DNA of 45,133 bases from Candidatus Methanoperedens nitratireducens (GCF_900196725.1 NZ_FZMP01000202.1:1-45133), one strand, 5' to 3'; positions 8,865 to 17,155 are shown, numbered from the stretch's first letter. Numbers and translations: made by a program. The notes: a model not told the origin generated them from the sequence alone.

Positions 8865-9710
8865 GTGATTGAAAAACTACGAAAATTAGGGCTCACTGGC
8901 TATGAGGCGCAGGCATTTGTTGCTTTGCTTAAGCTTGGCGATGCGGAAGCAAATGAGATAGCTAACAGGGCAAAGATACCGATCGGCAGGATATATAACG
9001 TGCTTTCAAATCTTGAAGACCTGCGCTTAATACGAGCACAGGACACGCGACCGAGGCGATACGAATGTGTGGAGCCTTCAACTGCTCTTGAGAGGCTTCT
9101 AAGAAACAAGCAAGAAGAGCTTAAACATGCCTGTGAAGAAGTGGAGATGCTGACTAATGACCTTGCATCAGAACTATCAGGAGTCAGAGCCAGGAAACCT
9201 GGTAAAACATTCTGGACCGTCGCGATAGGGGACCAATCACAGGAGCTTGTGCAGGAGTGCATACTGGGGGCCAGAAAGGAAATATTGTTCTTTCTGGCTT
9301 CACAGCCGTGTTCAGAGAGGATAAAAAACAAGTTGAAGTTCGAAAAATTACCTGAAATTATAAATGCAATTTCCGAAGCACTTGAAAAAGGGACGGATGT
9401 TAAAGTCATTCTTAGCAAAGAAGTGGATTTCAGCGAGCTTGAGGATTCTTCGAATATTAAAAAACTGTTGATGCACATGGGGAATGAATTCAATTGCAGG
9501 CTTGCCGCCATACCTGCAACACCTTTCCACATAATAGACAGGGAAAATGTCCTGCTCCAGATGCTGAATCCGTTAGCTCCGAATGAGCTTTTTGCTGTGG
9601 TTAATGTAAGGGACACGAAGCTTGCGGAGGAACTTAGAGAGAAGTTCTTTGCCATATGGGAAAAAGCAGAGGTATATTCTGAGAGGAAAATAAAATCCGC
9701 AGTCAAGTAG
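8865..9710 (+). CDS. TrmB-family transcriptional regulator
   Basis: A 281-residue DNA-binding regulator. Residues 1-80 form the TrmB winged helix (LGLTGYEAQAFVALLKLG, then AKIPIGRIYNVLSNLEDLRL). A helical linker spans ~85-110. The C-terminal effector domain shares the PLD-like fold of TrmB proteins (TFWTVAIGDQSQELVQE, ARKEILFFLAS). TrmB proteins usually sense sugars or other small ligands and repress or activate neighbouring transporters. The divergent neighbour is the split RND exporter operon, the likely target. GTG is the start, because the winged helix begins immediately and the TATA box places the transcript start there. The ligand cannot be told from sequence. Confidence 0.88.
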   Translation: MIEKLRKLGLTGYEAQAFVALLKLGDAEANEIANRAKIPIGRIYNVLSNLEDLRLIRAQDTRPRRYECVEPSTALERLLRNKQEELKHACEEVEMLTNDLASELSGVRARKPGKTFWTVAIGDQSQELVQECILGARKEILFFLASQPCSERIKNKLKFEKLPEIINAISEALEKGTDVKVILSKEVDFSELEDSSNIKKLLMHMGNEFNCRLAAIPATPFHIIDRENVLLQMLNPLAPNELFAVVNVRDTKLAEELREKFFAIWEKAEVYSERKIKSAVK

Positions 9711-9738
9711 TTATTTACAGAATATAGCACAGCGTGCC

Positions 9739-9747
9739 TTTTATATA
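9739..9747 (+). promoter_or_regulatory. Probable TATA box of HTH_10 regulator 1
   Basis: TTTTATATA is centred ~29 bases before the ATG at 9772, which implies a near-leaderless mRNA. Confidence 0.45.
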
Positions 9748-9771
9748 GGGTTAAAATGATTAAATATTTTT

Positions 9772-10407
9772 ATGTGGAAGATGACGATTAGTATAGATGA
9801 TTCGGTTCATGGCTACTGTTGTCTGCCCTTCTTGAACAATATGGTTAGGAGATTTGAGATAATTTCAATATTTAATCTTACGCCTTCATTATTTACCGAA
9901 ATTTGTGAAATTACTTTCCAGGATAGCGTTCATATAGAAGACTGGATCAGGGAAAACGATTTCATTGAACTGCATGTAATAAGACAGGTCGGTCAGAAAT
10001 ATACCTGCTTTATTAAAGGTAAAATAATCATGGATGAGATTTCAGCTTTTATTGAAAATTTTGAAATTAAAATAGAATTTCCAGTAATCGTTGAACAGCG
10101 TAATTGCCGATTTAGCCTTATAGGTAAACGTGAAGAATTATACAATATTATAAAAAAATTCAAAAAGGGATGGAAAATTGAAGTTCTGTCTTTTGAAAAA
10201 TATGACCCCGCTAATAAGAATATGCTGGATTCACTCACTGCAATGCAAAAAGAAGTGCTCAAACAGGCATACTTAAGCGGATATTTCAGTTATCCCAGAA
10301 AAATAAACCCTCAAAAACTTGCGGATAAAATGGGGATAAAGAAGGCAACTTTGCTTGAACATCTGCGTAAAGCCGAGAATAAGATATTGCATCGGATTAT
10401 TGAATAG
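9772..10407 (+). CDS. Bacterio-opsin activator-type HTH_10 regulator 1, cysteine-rich
   Basis: A 211-residue transcription factor. The C-terminal ~55 residues are the HTH_10 domain (LTAMQKEVLKQAYLSGYF, then LADKMGIKKATLLEHLRKAE). The N-terminal ~150 residues resemble the ligand-sensing part of this family and carry a CC pair (16-17) plus single cysteines at 45, 79 and 112. The paralogue at 17156 conserves all five. The gene converges on the 3' end of the seven-gene ArsA/radical SAM/MacB operon, and the paralogue diverges from that operon's 5' end. Conserved cysteines suggest sensing of thiol redox state, a metal or a metalloid; this is inference. Confidence 0.85.
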   Translation: MWKMTISIDDSVHGYCCLPFLNNMVRRFEIISIFNLTPSLFTEICEITFQDSVHIEDWIRENDFIELHVIRQVGQKYTCFIKGKIIMDEISAFIENFEIKIEFPVIVEQRNCRFSLIGKREELYNIIKKFKKGWKIEVLSFEKYDPANKNMLDSLTAMQKEVLKQAYLSGYFSYPRKINPQKLADKMGIKKATLLEHLRKAENKILHRIIE

Positions 10408-10427
10408 ACTTACATTAATGGTGTTTT

Positions 10428-11096
10428 TCATAGAGCTTCTATTTTTCCATCCCTGAAGTGTATAATCCTGTCAGCCATCCTGCCAATCTCGGGGCTGTGC
10501 GTTACCATCACAATCGTCTGTCCCCGCTCCACGTTCAGTTTCCTGAAAAGCTCTATGATTTCTAAAGAAGATTTAGTGTCCAGGTTGCCCGTCGGTTCAT
10601 CAGCCAGGAGCATTTTCGGATCATTGGCAAGGCTTCTTGCAATAGTAACGCGCTGCTGCTGCCCGCCGGATAATTCCGACGGGAGGTGGCGCAGCCGGTC
10701 GCCAAGACCAACAAGACCGAGCAGTTCCCTCGCTCGGTCCTTATAACCGGATTGCTTATTTAGCATCATAGGGAACATCACATTCTCAACTGCCGTGAGC
10801 TCATTAAAGAGATTAAAGAACTGGAATACGAAGCCAATGTGCTTTAACCTGTACTCTGCTCTCGTGTTGCCACTCATTTTTGTTACATCGTTGCCATCTA
10901 TGTATATTTCCCCGGAAGTAGGGGTATCAAGCATGCCGACCAGGTTGAGAAAAGTTGATTTCCCGCCGCCTGACGGACCCATGATGGCAACAAATTCACC
11001 ATGCTCTATGGAAGTATCCACACCGTTAAGTGCTTTAACCTCGACTTTGCCTGGCATGTAGCTCTTTTTAAGATTATCTGTTCTGATCATTTCCAT
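10428..11096 (-). CDS. ABC transporter ATPase, LolD/MacB type
   Basis: A 222-residue nucleotide-binding subunit. Walker A is GPSGGGKST (~residue 40), the Q-loop is FVFQFFNLF, the signature is LSGGQQQR (~143) and Walker B is MLLADEPTG. Together these place it in the MacB/LolD/FtsE-like group, which powers mechanotransmission through FtsX-fold permeases rather than classical substrate channelling. It is the last gene of the operon, starting one base after the stop of the second FtsX permease. A second ATG six bases in is an alternative start. It presumably drives the two permeases encoded just upstream. The substrate may be a surface lipoprotein, peptide or lipid. Confidence 0.95.
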   Translation of the reverse strand: MEMIRTDNLKKSYMPGKVEVKALNGVDTSIEHGEFVAIMGPSGGGKSTFLNLVGMLDTPTSGEIYIDGNDVTKMSGNTRAEYRLKHIGFVFQFFNLFNELTAVENVMFPMMLNKQSGYKDRARELLGLVGLGDRLRHLPSELSGGQQQRVTIARSLANDPKMLLADEPTGNLDTKSSLEIIELFRKLNVERGQTIVMVTHSPEIGRMADRIIHFRDGKIEAL

Positions 11097-11097
11097 T

Positions 11098-12255
11098 TCA
11101 ATTACCCCAGATTGCTTTTATTATATTCATCCTGCCGGCGATAAGTGCAGGATATACAGCAGCAAATAGTACGGTGAGCATGGTTACCAGTGAGGCATCG
11201 TAGAGGAGATACGTATAAAATCTTGGAGCCATAGAACCCAGCGTAGGCTCAGGAAAAGGGTGGGCTTCCAGATATATTGTACCTGCATATCCCAGTGCAT
11301 CCCCTATCAGAATACCTATTGCCCCGAGAAACACAGCCTCAAGAATATATACAGATAATACCTGCAAATCCTTCATTCCCATAGCTTTCAATATGCCTAT
11401 CTGCCTTCTCTTGTGCAAAATATTTATATACAGTATCACACCCACGGACACTGCGCTGGTAAATAACCCGACTGCATTTATTATGGCAAAGATTTCCTTA
11501 AAAGTTTCAAGTGAACTTACTACGGATTCGATCTCCTGCTTCCACTCTTTGACTTTTTGCATTTCAAGTTCTTCGGATATTTTATTTTTATATTGCCCTG
11601 AAAGGACTTCATCTGAAAGTTTAATAAGAATCACCGAGGCTTTATTATTCAGGTTAAGCTGTTCCGCACCACTATCAAAATTAATTATTACTGTATTCGC
11701 GTCCATCGCCATGCCTGTGTGAAGTATCCCCCTGGTTGTGAATACCCTGGTTTTCCCTTTTTCAAATAATATATTCACCTCATCACCGGGTTTTATCTTT
11801 AGTTCATCAGCCAGCCGGTAAGATACCAGGATCCCATCCCTGTCATTGGCAGCAAGCGTTTCACCGGAATCAACTTTACTTAGCAGGATAGTAACTTTGT
11901 TTTCTTTTGATGGATCAAGTGCTAAAATTCTTACAGACCTGGATTTCTCCTTATATGATAAAGCACCGCCTGCCGTAAGTCTCGGAGAATAAGCAACCAC
12001 CCCGTCTATAGTCTCAAGTTTTTGTTCCTTTATACCCAGACCATCTATGTATATCTCTTTCTCGTTTGGATAGACATTAATGTGCCCTGACGATGTTTCC
12101 ATTGTTTTTTCCAGGAAATCATTTGTCACACCATCCATAAACCCGTTCAGGATAATGATATTTGCAGTCGATATGGCAATCGCTATAATAATGAAAATAA
12201 ATGTTTTCCTGTTTTTTTCTGCATCTTTTCTTGCATAAAAGAATACGGCTGACAT
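11098..12255 (-). CDS. FtsX/MacB-type permease (second of pair)
   Basis: A 385-residue membrane protein with the MacB/FtsX fold. It has one N-terminal helix (TFIFIIIAIAISTANIIILNG), an extracytoplasmic domain of ~200 residues, and three C-terminal helices. The conserved coupling segment KRRQIGILKAMGM is where the ATPase docks. It is closely related to the permease just upstream (shared KEQKLET and SYRLADELKI-like segments), so the pair probably forms a heterodimer. It is followed one base later by the ATPase gene. Archaea lack an outer membrane, so the role is likely stress-linked extraction or export at the cytoplasmic membrane surface rather than tripartite efflux. Confidence 0.88.
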   Translation of the reverse strand: MSAVFFYARKDAEKNRKTFIFIIIAIAISTANIIILNGFMDGVTNDFLEKTMETSSGHINVYPNEKEIYIDGLGIKEQKLETIDGVVAYSPRLTAGGALSYKEKSRSVRILALDPSKENKVTILLSKVDSGETLAANDRDGILVSYRLADELKIKPGDEVNILFEKGKTRVFTTRGILHTGMAMDANTVIINFDSGAEQLNLNNKASVILIKLSDEVLSGQYKNKISEELEMQKVKEWKQEIESVVSSLETFKEIFAIINAVGLFTSAVSVGVILYINILHKRRQIGILKAMGMKDLQVLSVYILEAVFLGAIGILIGDALGYAGTIYLEAHPFPEPTLGSMAPRFYTYLLYDASLVTMLTVLFAAVYPALIAGRMNIIKAIWGN

Positions 12256-12256
12256 A

Positions 12257-13432
12257 CTACGTACCCCATATGGATTTAATGATATCTACCCTGCTAGCCT
12301 TGATAGCCGGATATACTCCTGCAAGTATTGTTACTGCAAAAGATACGATAGTTGCCTTGTAGAACAGGTAATATTCGAACCTTGCACCTATCCAGGTCTG
12401 CATAATAGCGTCATAAAGAGGGTGTTCTTCCAGGTACCTAATCGCAAAATATCCAAGACCATCCCCGATGGATACGCCGATAACGCCAAAAAGCACTGCC
12501 TCCATTAAAAATACAGTAAAAATGAAATCATCTTTCGCGCCTATGGCTTTCATTATTCCGATTTGCCTGTTTTTGTGGATTACATTTATATATATTATAA
12601 TCCCGACCGAAATCGCCGCTGCCACTAATCCCACAGCAGATATAATGCTGGAAAAACCTTGCCAGGCTCCGGCAAAACTTAATAGATACTCTATCTCTTT
12701 CTTCCATGTTTTTACATTACTTACTCCGAGAGATTGCATTATCACCGGCATGTATGCGTCAGCCAGTTCCTTATCTGAGAGCTTAACGAGGATAACTGAA
12801 GCGCTGTTATCAAAAGCGAGCTGTTGATTTGCTTCATTGAGGGATATGATAATGGTCGAACTGTCAAAATCCGCAGCCCCGGTGCGAATAATCCCTTTAA
12901 CATTGTAGACTTTAACTTTCCCGTTCTCAAAGGCAAGTTCCGCCTCATCCCCGACGTCCAGTTTTAGATCTTCTGCGAGCCGGTAAGAAACCAGGATAGC
13001 GTTTTTATCATTGGAATTTATAGCCAAACCCTTTATAATTTTATCAAGAAGTTTCGTCGTTCTCCTCTCTTTATCAGGGTCAAGAGCCAGTATTGCTATG
13101 GATGCGGATAGCTCTTCGTTGGATAAAACCCCGCTTGCTGAGATCCTTGGGGAATATGCCTCCACCTTCTCCATTGTAGCTAATTTCTGTTCCTTTACCC
13201 CGATACCCTCTATAAACCGCTCGTTGTCAGCGGGATAAATATTTAAATGGCCTGAGGACGATTCGATCGTGTTGTCAACCAGATCTTTAATCATTCCGTC
13301 CGTAAGCCCATTGATAATAATGATATTTGCAGTTGCGAAAATTATAGATAATGTAATGAATATGAAAATCTTTTTGTTTTTAAAGATGTCTTTTCTTGAA
13401 TAGAAAAGGGCTGAGCGTAAGTCAACAGGCAC
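12257..13432 (-). CDS. FtsX/MacB-type permease (first of pair)
   Basis: A 391-residue paralogue of the next permease, with the same topology. An N-terminal helix near 20-42 is followed by a periplasm-facing MacB-like domain (SPRISASGVLSNEE, and SYRLAEDLKLDVGDEAELAF) and three C-terminal helices. The ATPase-coupling segment is KNRQIGIMKAIGAKD. The start is GTG 13432, with GGAGG nine bases before it overlapping the end of the PGF-CTERM gene. Tandem duplication within the operon, followed by divergence, gives a probable heterodimer. The DNA is tightly packed: three bases separate it from the surface-protein gene upstream. Confidence 0.88.
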   Translation of the reverse strand: MPVDLRSALFYSRKDIFKNKKIFIFITLSIIFATANIIIINGLTDGMIKDLVDNTIESSSGHLNIYPADNERFIEGIGVKEQKLATMEKVEAYSPRISASGVLSNEELSASIAILALDPDKERRTTKLLDKIIKGLAINSNDKNAILVSYRLAEDLKLDVGDEAELAFENGKVKVYNVKGIIRTGAADFDSSTIIISLNEANQQLAFDNSASVILVKLSDKELADAYMPVIMQSLGVSNVKTWKKEIEYLLSFAGAWQGFSSIISAVGLVAAAISVGIIIYINVIHKNRQIGIMKAIGAKDDFIFTVFLMEAVLFGVIGVSIGDGLGYFAIRYLEEHPLYDAIMQTWIGARFEYYLFYKATIVSFAVTILAGVYPAIKASRVDIIKSIWGT

Positions 13433-13435
13433 TCC

Positions 13436-14320
13436 TTAGCCCCTCCGTTTGTATATTAAAACAAGAGCAAGTATTGCAAGAACCGGTATGATCACGGTAA
13501 AGCCCGGAGTACTGTAACTACTGTCTCCTGATTTGCCTGATTGGTTCGTGGCTTCGGGTGTCTTTGCACTTGTTCTCTTATCAACAGTAAAAATCTTATC
13601 GTAGTTGACAGTGAGATCTTTTCCGTTTAATGATACTGAGACGATATACGTACCTTCGCCCAGATTACCGGTCCACAGGATGTTTATGGTTTTCTCCTTG
13701 TCGTTTGACATGATAGACGGGGCGGCGATTTCCCTGGTTTCCACAATCTTGCCGCCCTGTTTCAGGGTAAAAATGATTTTAGCGTCCAGGGGAACCATGG
13801 ACATGCTTTTAATTGTAGCACTTGCACCTATTCCGTCCCCGTACACTTCGGTTATTTCAGCATCGTTCCTGGCTGTGAAATTCGAGCTTGTAGTAAGGTA
13901 ATATTCTGGTTTTCCTTCCCTGTACAGGTACACCTTTGCCATTCCGGTGTAGTTCTTGCCCCCTTCCAGAGCCACATTCCCCTGGTGATTAAGGATTATA
14001 TTTCCTTCGCTACCTACTGATAATGGGATTTGTTCAACTCTTTTGGAATAAACAACCTGCCCTTGCGCCATCAGGATATATTCTATATCAGCAAGGAACG
14101 GTTTGAAACTAGTCTCTGCATGCCTCTCATATGTCCTTAAGATAAGCTTGAAACCGTTGGAATTTACTCCGAACCCGTCTACGTAGATTTTTGAAAATCC
14201 CGACATTCCGCTATCCTCATTAAAAAAATTCTCTTTTTCAATGGAACTATCTATTGACGCATCTACGGTTGAGGCGGTCAACATGATCAAGGCAAGGACT
14301 GTTATGATGTGTTTAAACAT
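13436..14320 (-). CDS. Secreted surface protein with PGF-CTERM anchor
   Basis: A 294-residue exported protein of unknown function. A signal peptide (IITVLALIMLTASTVDA) leads into beta-rich segments, then a Ser/Thr/Gly-rich linker (~255-272). A C-terminal PGF tripeptide is followed by ~18 hydrophobic residues and KRRG. That arrangement is the archaeal PGF-CTERM signal, normally cut by archaeosortase A and replaced by a lipid anchor. Its start overlaps the last eight bases of the radical SAM gene, with GAGGT five bases before the ATG. Sitting between that enzyme and the FtsX/MacB set, it could be the surface partner of the ABC machine. The archaeosortase itself is not in the window. Confidence 0.82.
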   Translation of the reverse strand: MFKHIITVLALIMLTASTVDASIDSSIEKENFFNEDSGMSGFSKIYVDGFGVNSNGFKLILRTYERHAETSFKPFLADIEYILMAQGQVVYSKRVEQIPLSVGSEGNIILNHQGNVALEGGKNYTGMAKVYLYREGKPEYYLTTSSNFTARNDAEITEVYGDGIGASATIKSMSMVPLDAKIIFTLKQGGKIVETREIAAPSIMSNDKEKTINILWTGNLGEGTYIVSVSLNGKDLTVNYDKIFTVDKRTSAKTPEATNQSGKSGDSSYSTPGFTVIIPVLAILALVLIYKRRG

Positions 14321-15812
14321 AAGATACCTCTAATTTATTTCTAGCGTGTAAATTTTTTATCACATGGTTTAAATATAATTTAAAGCCTCTATTGCTTATC
14401 GTATTTTGCACCATTTTCAGCGTATCGGTTCCAGCATCTTTATAATACGAGAAAAAGAATGATTCCCAATGCTTAAAGTTATAATCCCAGCATGCCTTGA
14501 ACAATTCAATCTGGCTTGAACTCATTGAATCAAGTGTGTACGACGTTTCATCAGGTGAAGTGGCTACGAAAAAAACAGGCATTATGAGCCCTTTAATATC
14601 TTTGACACTTTCAATGAACTCAAGATTGTATGATACATCCTTTTCAGACTCGCCGGGAAGACCAATAATAATAGAACCGATAGGGAACCAGTGGGCATCA
14701 TTCATTTTGCCCATTGATTCCTTCAGGGCACCAGCCCATTCATTCGGTGTGAATGGTTTAATCTTTCCTTTAATATGAGCTTCTACTAAGGGAGGACTCA
14801 ATGTTTCAATACCTATGTTGGCCCAGGACCATCCTGATTTTTTGCTAACAGTCATGAGATTATGCAGGTTTTCAAGATAATCTGCGGAAACCTGGGACAG
14901 GAAGGTTACTGATGTATGATAAACTTCAAAACGGTCTATGTCTAACCGGGAAATCGACTCGAAAAGATCTAAAACTTTCCCGGAATCTACGTTTAATCCT
15001 TTTGCTCCGTATCGCAAAAAGTCCTCGGCAGCAAGGGATATATTCCTTTGTCCGTTTTCCGAATTAACCTTGATTTCCTTTAGTATTTTATCTTTTGGGA
15101 AATGTATTATTGGCACAGATCTAATTGTGCAAAAAGAGCAACCTCTCCCGCAACCTCTTGATATTTCTACAACTCCTATAAGGGTAGGGTTAATATAAGG
15201 CGGGACGTCTTCTGAAATTTCCCCATGCACAATTCTTGGAACTTCTTTCTTATCGAGGATGAGTTTAAATATTTCCGGAACCACCTTTTCCCCCGGACCT
15301 ACAACGAGGTTCCGGATATTGTATTTATCAAGATATTCCGGGAATTGCTCTAGCTGCCATGCACCCGGACCCCCTGCACAGATGCTTGGTTTAAATGTCT
15401 GTAGTGACTTATTTAATAAAATTTTACTGAAACTTAACTCAGTGTATGGAACCCCGCCGAATACTTCCCGCATTGCAGATGTGTTTGCAGCCTTCCCCAG
15501 CGGATCCCCGCTTGAGATTGCTACTATTCTGGTGTTATCCCCGATAACCTTGCTAATGTCTTGTGGATTGGTGATTATTATATCATTCTCATCAAAACCG
15601 CTGTTTAAAAGAACAGTCTCTATCATTCTCAAACCGGCAGGTGCATAAACAACACCGTTGCTTTTACTTTTAATCGGAGGCGATAATAGTGAATAATATA
15701 TATATTCAGGAATTTTATTAGTGAAAATCGCGGTAAATGCTCCTTCCAGCACTGTCTTATAGTGTCCCATCATTGCACGATCAGCGGTAAGTACGATTTT
15801 GTGCGACTCCAT
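14313..15812 (-). CDS. B12-binding-type radical SAM protein, substrate unknown
   Basis: About 499 residues. The N-terminal ~200 residues form a Rossmann-like region similar to cobalamin-binding domains (RIVAISSGDPLG, ICAGGPGAWQLE). The radical SAM core follows, with the cluster motif CGRGCSFC (CxxxCxxC, about residues 221-228 from this start). The C-terminal region includes IGIETLSPPLVEA and GLPGESEKD, usual in class B-like enzymes. Such proteins methylate or make C-C bonds at unactivated carbons in lipids, peptides or cofactors. No DxHxxG cobalamin motif was seen, so actual cobalamin binding is uncertain. ATG 15812 is preferred over GTG 15824 for its AGTGA ribosome site. Co-transcribed with ArsA/ArsD-like genes and a surface protein. 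Confidence 0.8.
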   Translation of the reverse strand: MESHKIVLTADRAMMGHYKTVLEGAFTAIFTNKIPEYIYYSLLSPPIKSKSNGVVYAPAGLRMIETVLLNSGFDENDIIITNPQDISKVIGDNTRIVAISSGDPLGKAANTSAMREVFGGVPYTELSFSKILLNKSLQTFKPSICAGGPGAWQLEQFPEYLDKYNIRNLVVGPGEKVVPEIFKLILDKKEVPRIVHGEISEDVPPYINPTLIGVVEISRGCGRGCSFCTIRSVPIIHFPKDKILKEIKVNSENGQRNISLAAEDFLRYGAKGLNVDSGKVLDLFESISRLDIDRFEVYHTSVTFLSQVSADYLENLHNLMTVSKKSGWSWANIGIETLSPPLVEAHIKGKIKPFTPNEWAGALKESMGKMNDAHWFPIGSIIIGLPGESEKDVSYNLEFIESVKDIKGLIMPVFFVATSPDETSYTLDSMSSSQIELFKACWDYNFKHWESFFFSYYKDAGTDTLKMVQNTISNRGFKLYLNHVIKNLHARNKLEVSYV

Positions 15813-15824
15813 AGTTTTATTCAC

Positions 15825-16154
15825 TTATCCTTTTACAGCGCTGAGTATTTGTTTTTTCAACTCGTTTTCGTTAATCTCGCCCAATGATATGATTTTGCCG
15901 TCCATAACAATGACCGGGAATGACTCAATTATTACAGGTAACCCGTGCTTTTCAACTTTGTTCCATACATCGGGGCGCTGTTCCTGCACCATCTTTATCA
16001 GGATATCCTGGGTTGTTAACGGATCAACTTCCTTAAATACCGCGCCTGCTTCCTTGCATAAATCTTTTAGCGTCTTGGAATAATTCCTGTTTGCAAGCCA
16101 TTTTGTTGCTGCACAGCAACTGGGTATCTGAAATAGTACTACTGTGTGCTCCAT
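15825..16154 (-). CDS. ArsD-like small thiol protein
   Basis: About 109 residues with a thioredoxin-like pattern: a strand (HTVVLFQIP) runs into a vicinal CC pair (13-14), and LPVIIESFPVIVMDGKIIS near the end matches the ArsD 'LP..L.DG.....G.YP' region. ArsD is a metallochaperone that hands trivalent arsenic or antimony to the ArsA ATPase. The CC pair matches its C12-C13, but its third binding cysteine (C18) has no equivalent nearby; the only other cysteine is C33. The start at 16154 is chosen because it lies five bases after the ArsA stop; an upstream in-frame ATG lies inside arsA. Coupling to ArsA supports a partner role. It may carry another thiophilic ligand. Confidence 0.6.
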   Translation of the reverse strand: MEHTVVLFQIPSCCAATKWLANRNYSKTLKDLCKEAGAVFKEVDPLTTQDILIKMVQEQRPDVWNKVEKHGLPVIIESFPVIVMDGKIISLGEINENELKKQILSAVKG

Positions 16155-16158
16155 AACA

Positions 16159-17067
16159 TTACCCATAGAGAATTTTTCCAATTTTCCTCATGTTATCAAT
16201 CCCCGTAATATCAGTTTCAAAGAGGGGCACCTCTTTTTTGTGTAAGCCATTAAATCTCTTATCTATGATGCCCAGGTATTTGTCTTGAGTCGATCTTCGT
16301 TTCTCTAAAAACCAGTTCCCTTCCAGGACTTCTTTTGGTATTATTTCATTTATTACTAAAGCCTGGACTTTGATATTTAGCTGACTTAAGTTCTCTATTG
16401 CCCTAGCAGTTTCTTCAATAGGTAAGTTCTCGGCAAGCAATACCAGGGAAAATAAAGTACTCTGTGTGTCGGCTAACGTTTTTATTGCAGTCTCATATTT
16501 TTTTTGTTCGTTCTTCAGGCTTTCCATTGTATTTCCTTCTCCCTTGATACCCAATACTTTGCTCAGCTCACTTCTGTTTTTAAGCTGGTTTGAAATATAA
16601 TTAGCCCAATCAAAAGGCATTGCCAGTTCCCTGAGCGTATGACCTGTTGGAGCAGTATCAAATACAACAACGTCATTTTCGTCTGCATTCAGGTATTTTA
16701 CGAACTGATCGAAGGCTGCCATTTCTTCGGCACAGGGTGTATTCATCACTTCCTTCCCGAACATGCCTGTGATTTGCTCCACCACCTCATTCAGCCTTGC
16801 CTGGAAAACGCCGGATGCCTTCTTAGGATTTATATTAAGTCCGCAGAGATTTTTAATTTCTTTTATTTTTGTTACCTCGGTTTCTCCGATCTCCTGTTCA
16901 AAAATTGCGGATAAGCTCACTGTAGGGTCTGTTGCCACTATTAATGTATCATATCCATGGTCAGCCAGCCAGACCGCAGTTGAAGAAGCCATTGTTGTCT
17001 TCCCAACGCCGCCTTTCCCGCCAAAGAAAAGGAACTTCTTGTTATTTATCAAGTCTCGCATTGTCAT
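16159..17067 (-). CDS. ArsA-family ATPase (single-domain)
   Basis: 302 residues. The deviant Walker A GGKGGVGKTT (~16-25), a switch I aspartate (ATDPTVSLS) and FDTAPTGHTLREL (~136-148) are hallmarks of the ArsA/Get3 branch of SIMIBI ATPases. NTPCAEEMAAFDQF places C112 where ArsA has its first metalloid-binding cysteine. The other ArsA cysteines are absent; only C75 is additional. Get3's zinc-site CxxC is also absent, so tail-anchored targeting is not supported. First gene of the seven-gene operon, divergent from HTH_10 regulator 2, and followed by an ArsD-like gene. No ArsB or Acr3 pump is in the window. An energised chaperone role with the ArsD-like protein is likely; arsenite as ligand is doubtful. 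Confidence 0.85.
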   Translation of the reverse strand: MTMRDLINNKKFLFFGGKGGVGKTTMASSTAVWLADHGYDTLIVATDPTVSLSAIFEQEIGETEVTKIKEIKNLCGLNINPKKASGVFQARLNEVVEQITGMFGKEVMNTPCAEEMAAFDQFVKYLNADENDVVVFDTAPTGHTLRELAMPFDWANYISNQLKNRSELSKVLGIKGEGNTMESLKNEQKKYETAIKTLADTQSTLFSLVLLAENLPIEETARAIENLSQLNIKVQALVINEIIPKEVLEGNWFLEKRRSTQDKYLGIIDKRFNGLHKKEVPLFETDITGIDNMRKIGKILYG

Positions 17068-17107
17068 GATATCACTATCATGCAGCTAAGAAAGAAAGGT
17101 TTTTACC

Positions 17108-17119
17108 CCTACATGTAGG
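17108..17119. promoter_or_regulatory. 12-bp perfect palindrome, candidate operator
   Basis: CCTACATGTAGG lies in the 88-base space between the divergent ArsA operon and HTH_10 regulator 2. It sits immediately before the TATA box of the regulator gene and next to the weak TATA-like GTAAAAAC of the ArsA side. A dimeric regulator bound there would affect both promoters. It is a candidate by position and symmetry only. Confidence 0.5.
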
Positions 17120-17120
17120 A

Positions 17121-17133
17121 TTATATTTATAAG
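17121..17133 (+). promoter_or_regulatory. Probable TATA box of HTH_10 regulator 2
   Basis: TTATATTTATAAG is centred ~28 bases before the ATG at 17156, which predicts a leaderless transcript. It directly follows the CCTACATGTAGG palindrome. Confidence 0.5.
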
Positions 17134-17155
17134 GCTGGCAGATAAGTGAGATTCT

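Noticed and set aside
8900..9730. 276-codon open frame antisense to the TrmB gene
   Set aside because: It mirrors the TrmB gene in another frame, with a composition of Ser/Leu-rich shadow translation, no ribosome site and no recognisable domain.
16159..17067. Get3-type tail-anchored protein targeting factor
   Set aside because: The zinc-binding CxxC and the methionine-rich client-binding helices of Get3 are not present; the cysteine pattern and ArsD-like partner fit ArsA better.
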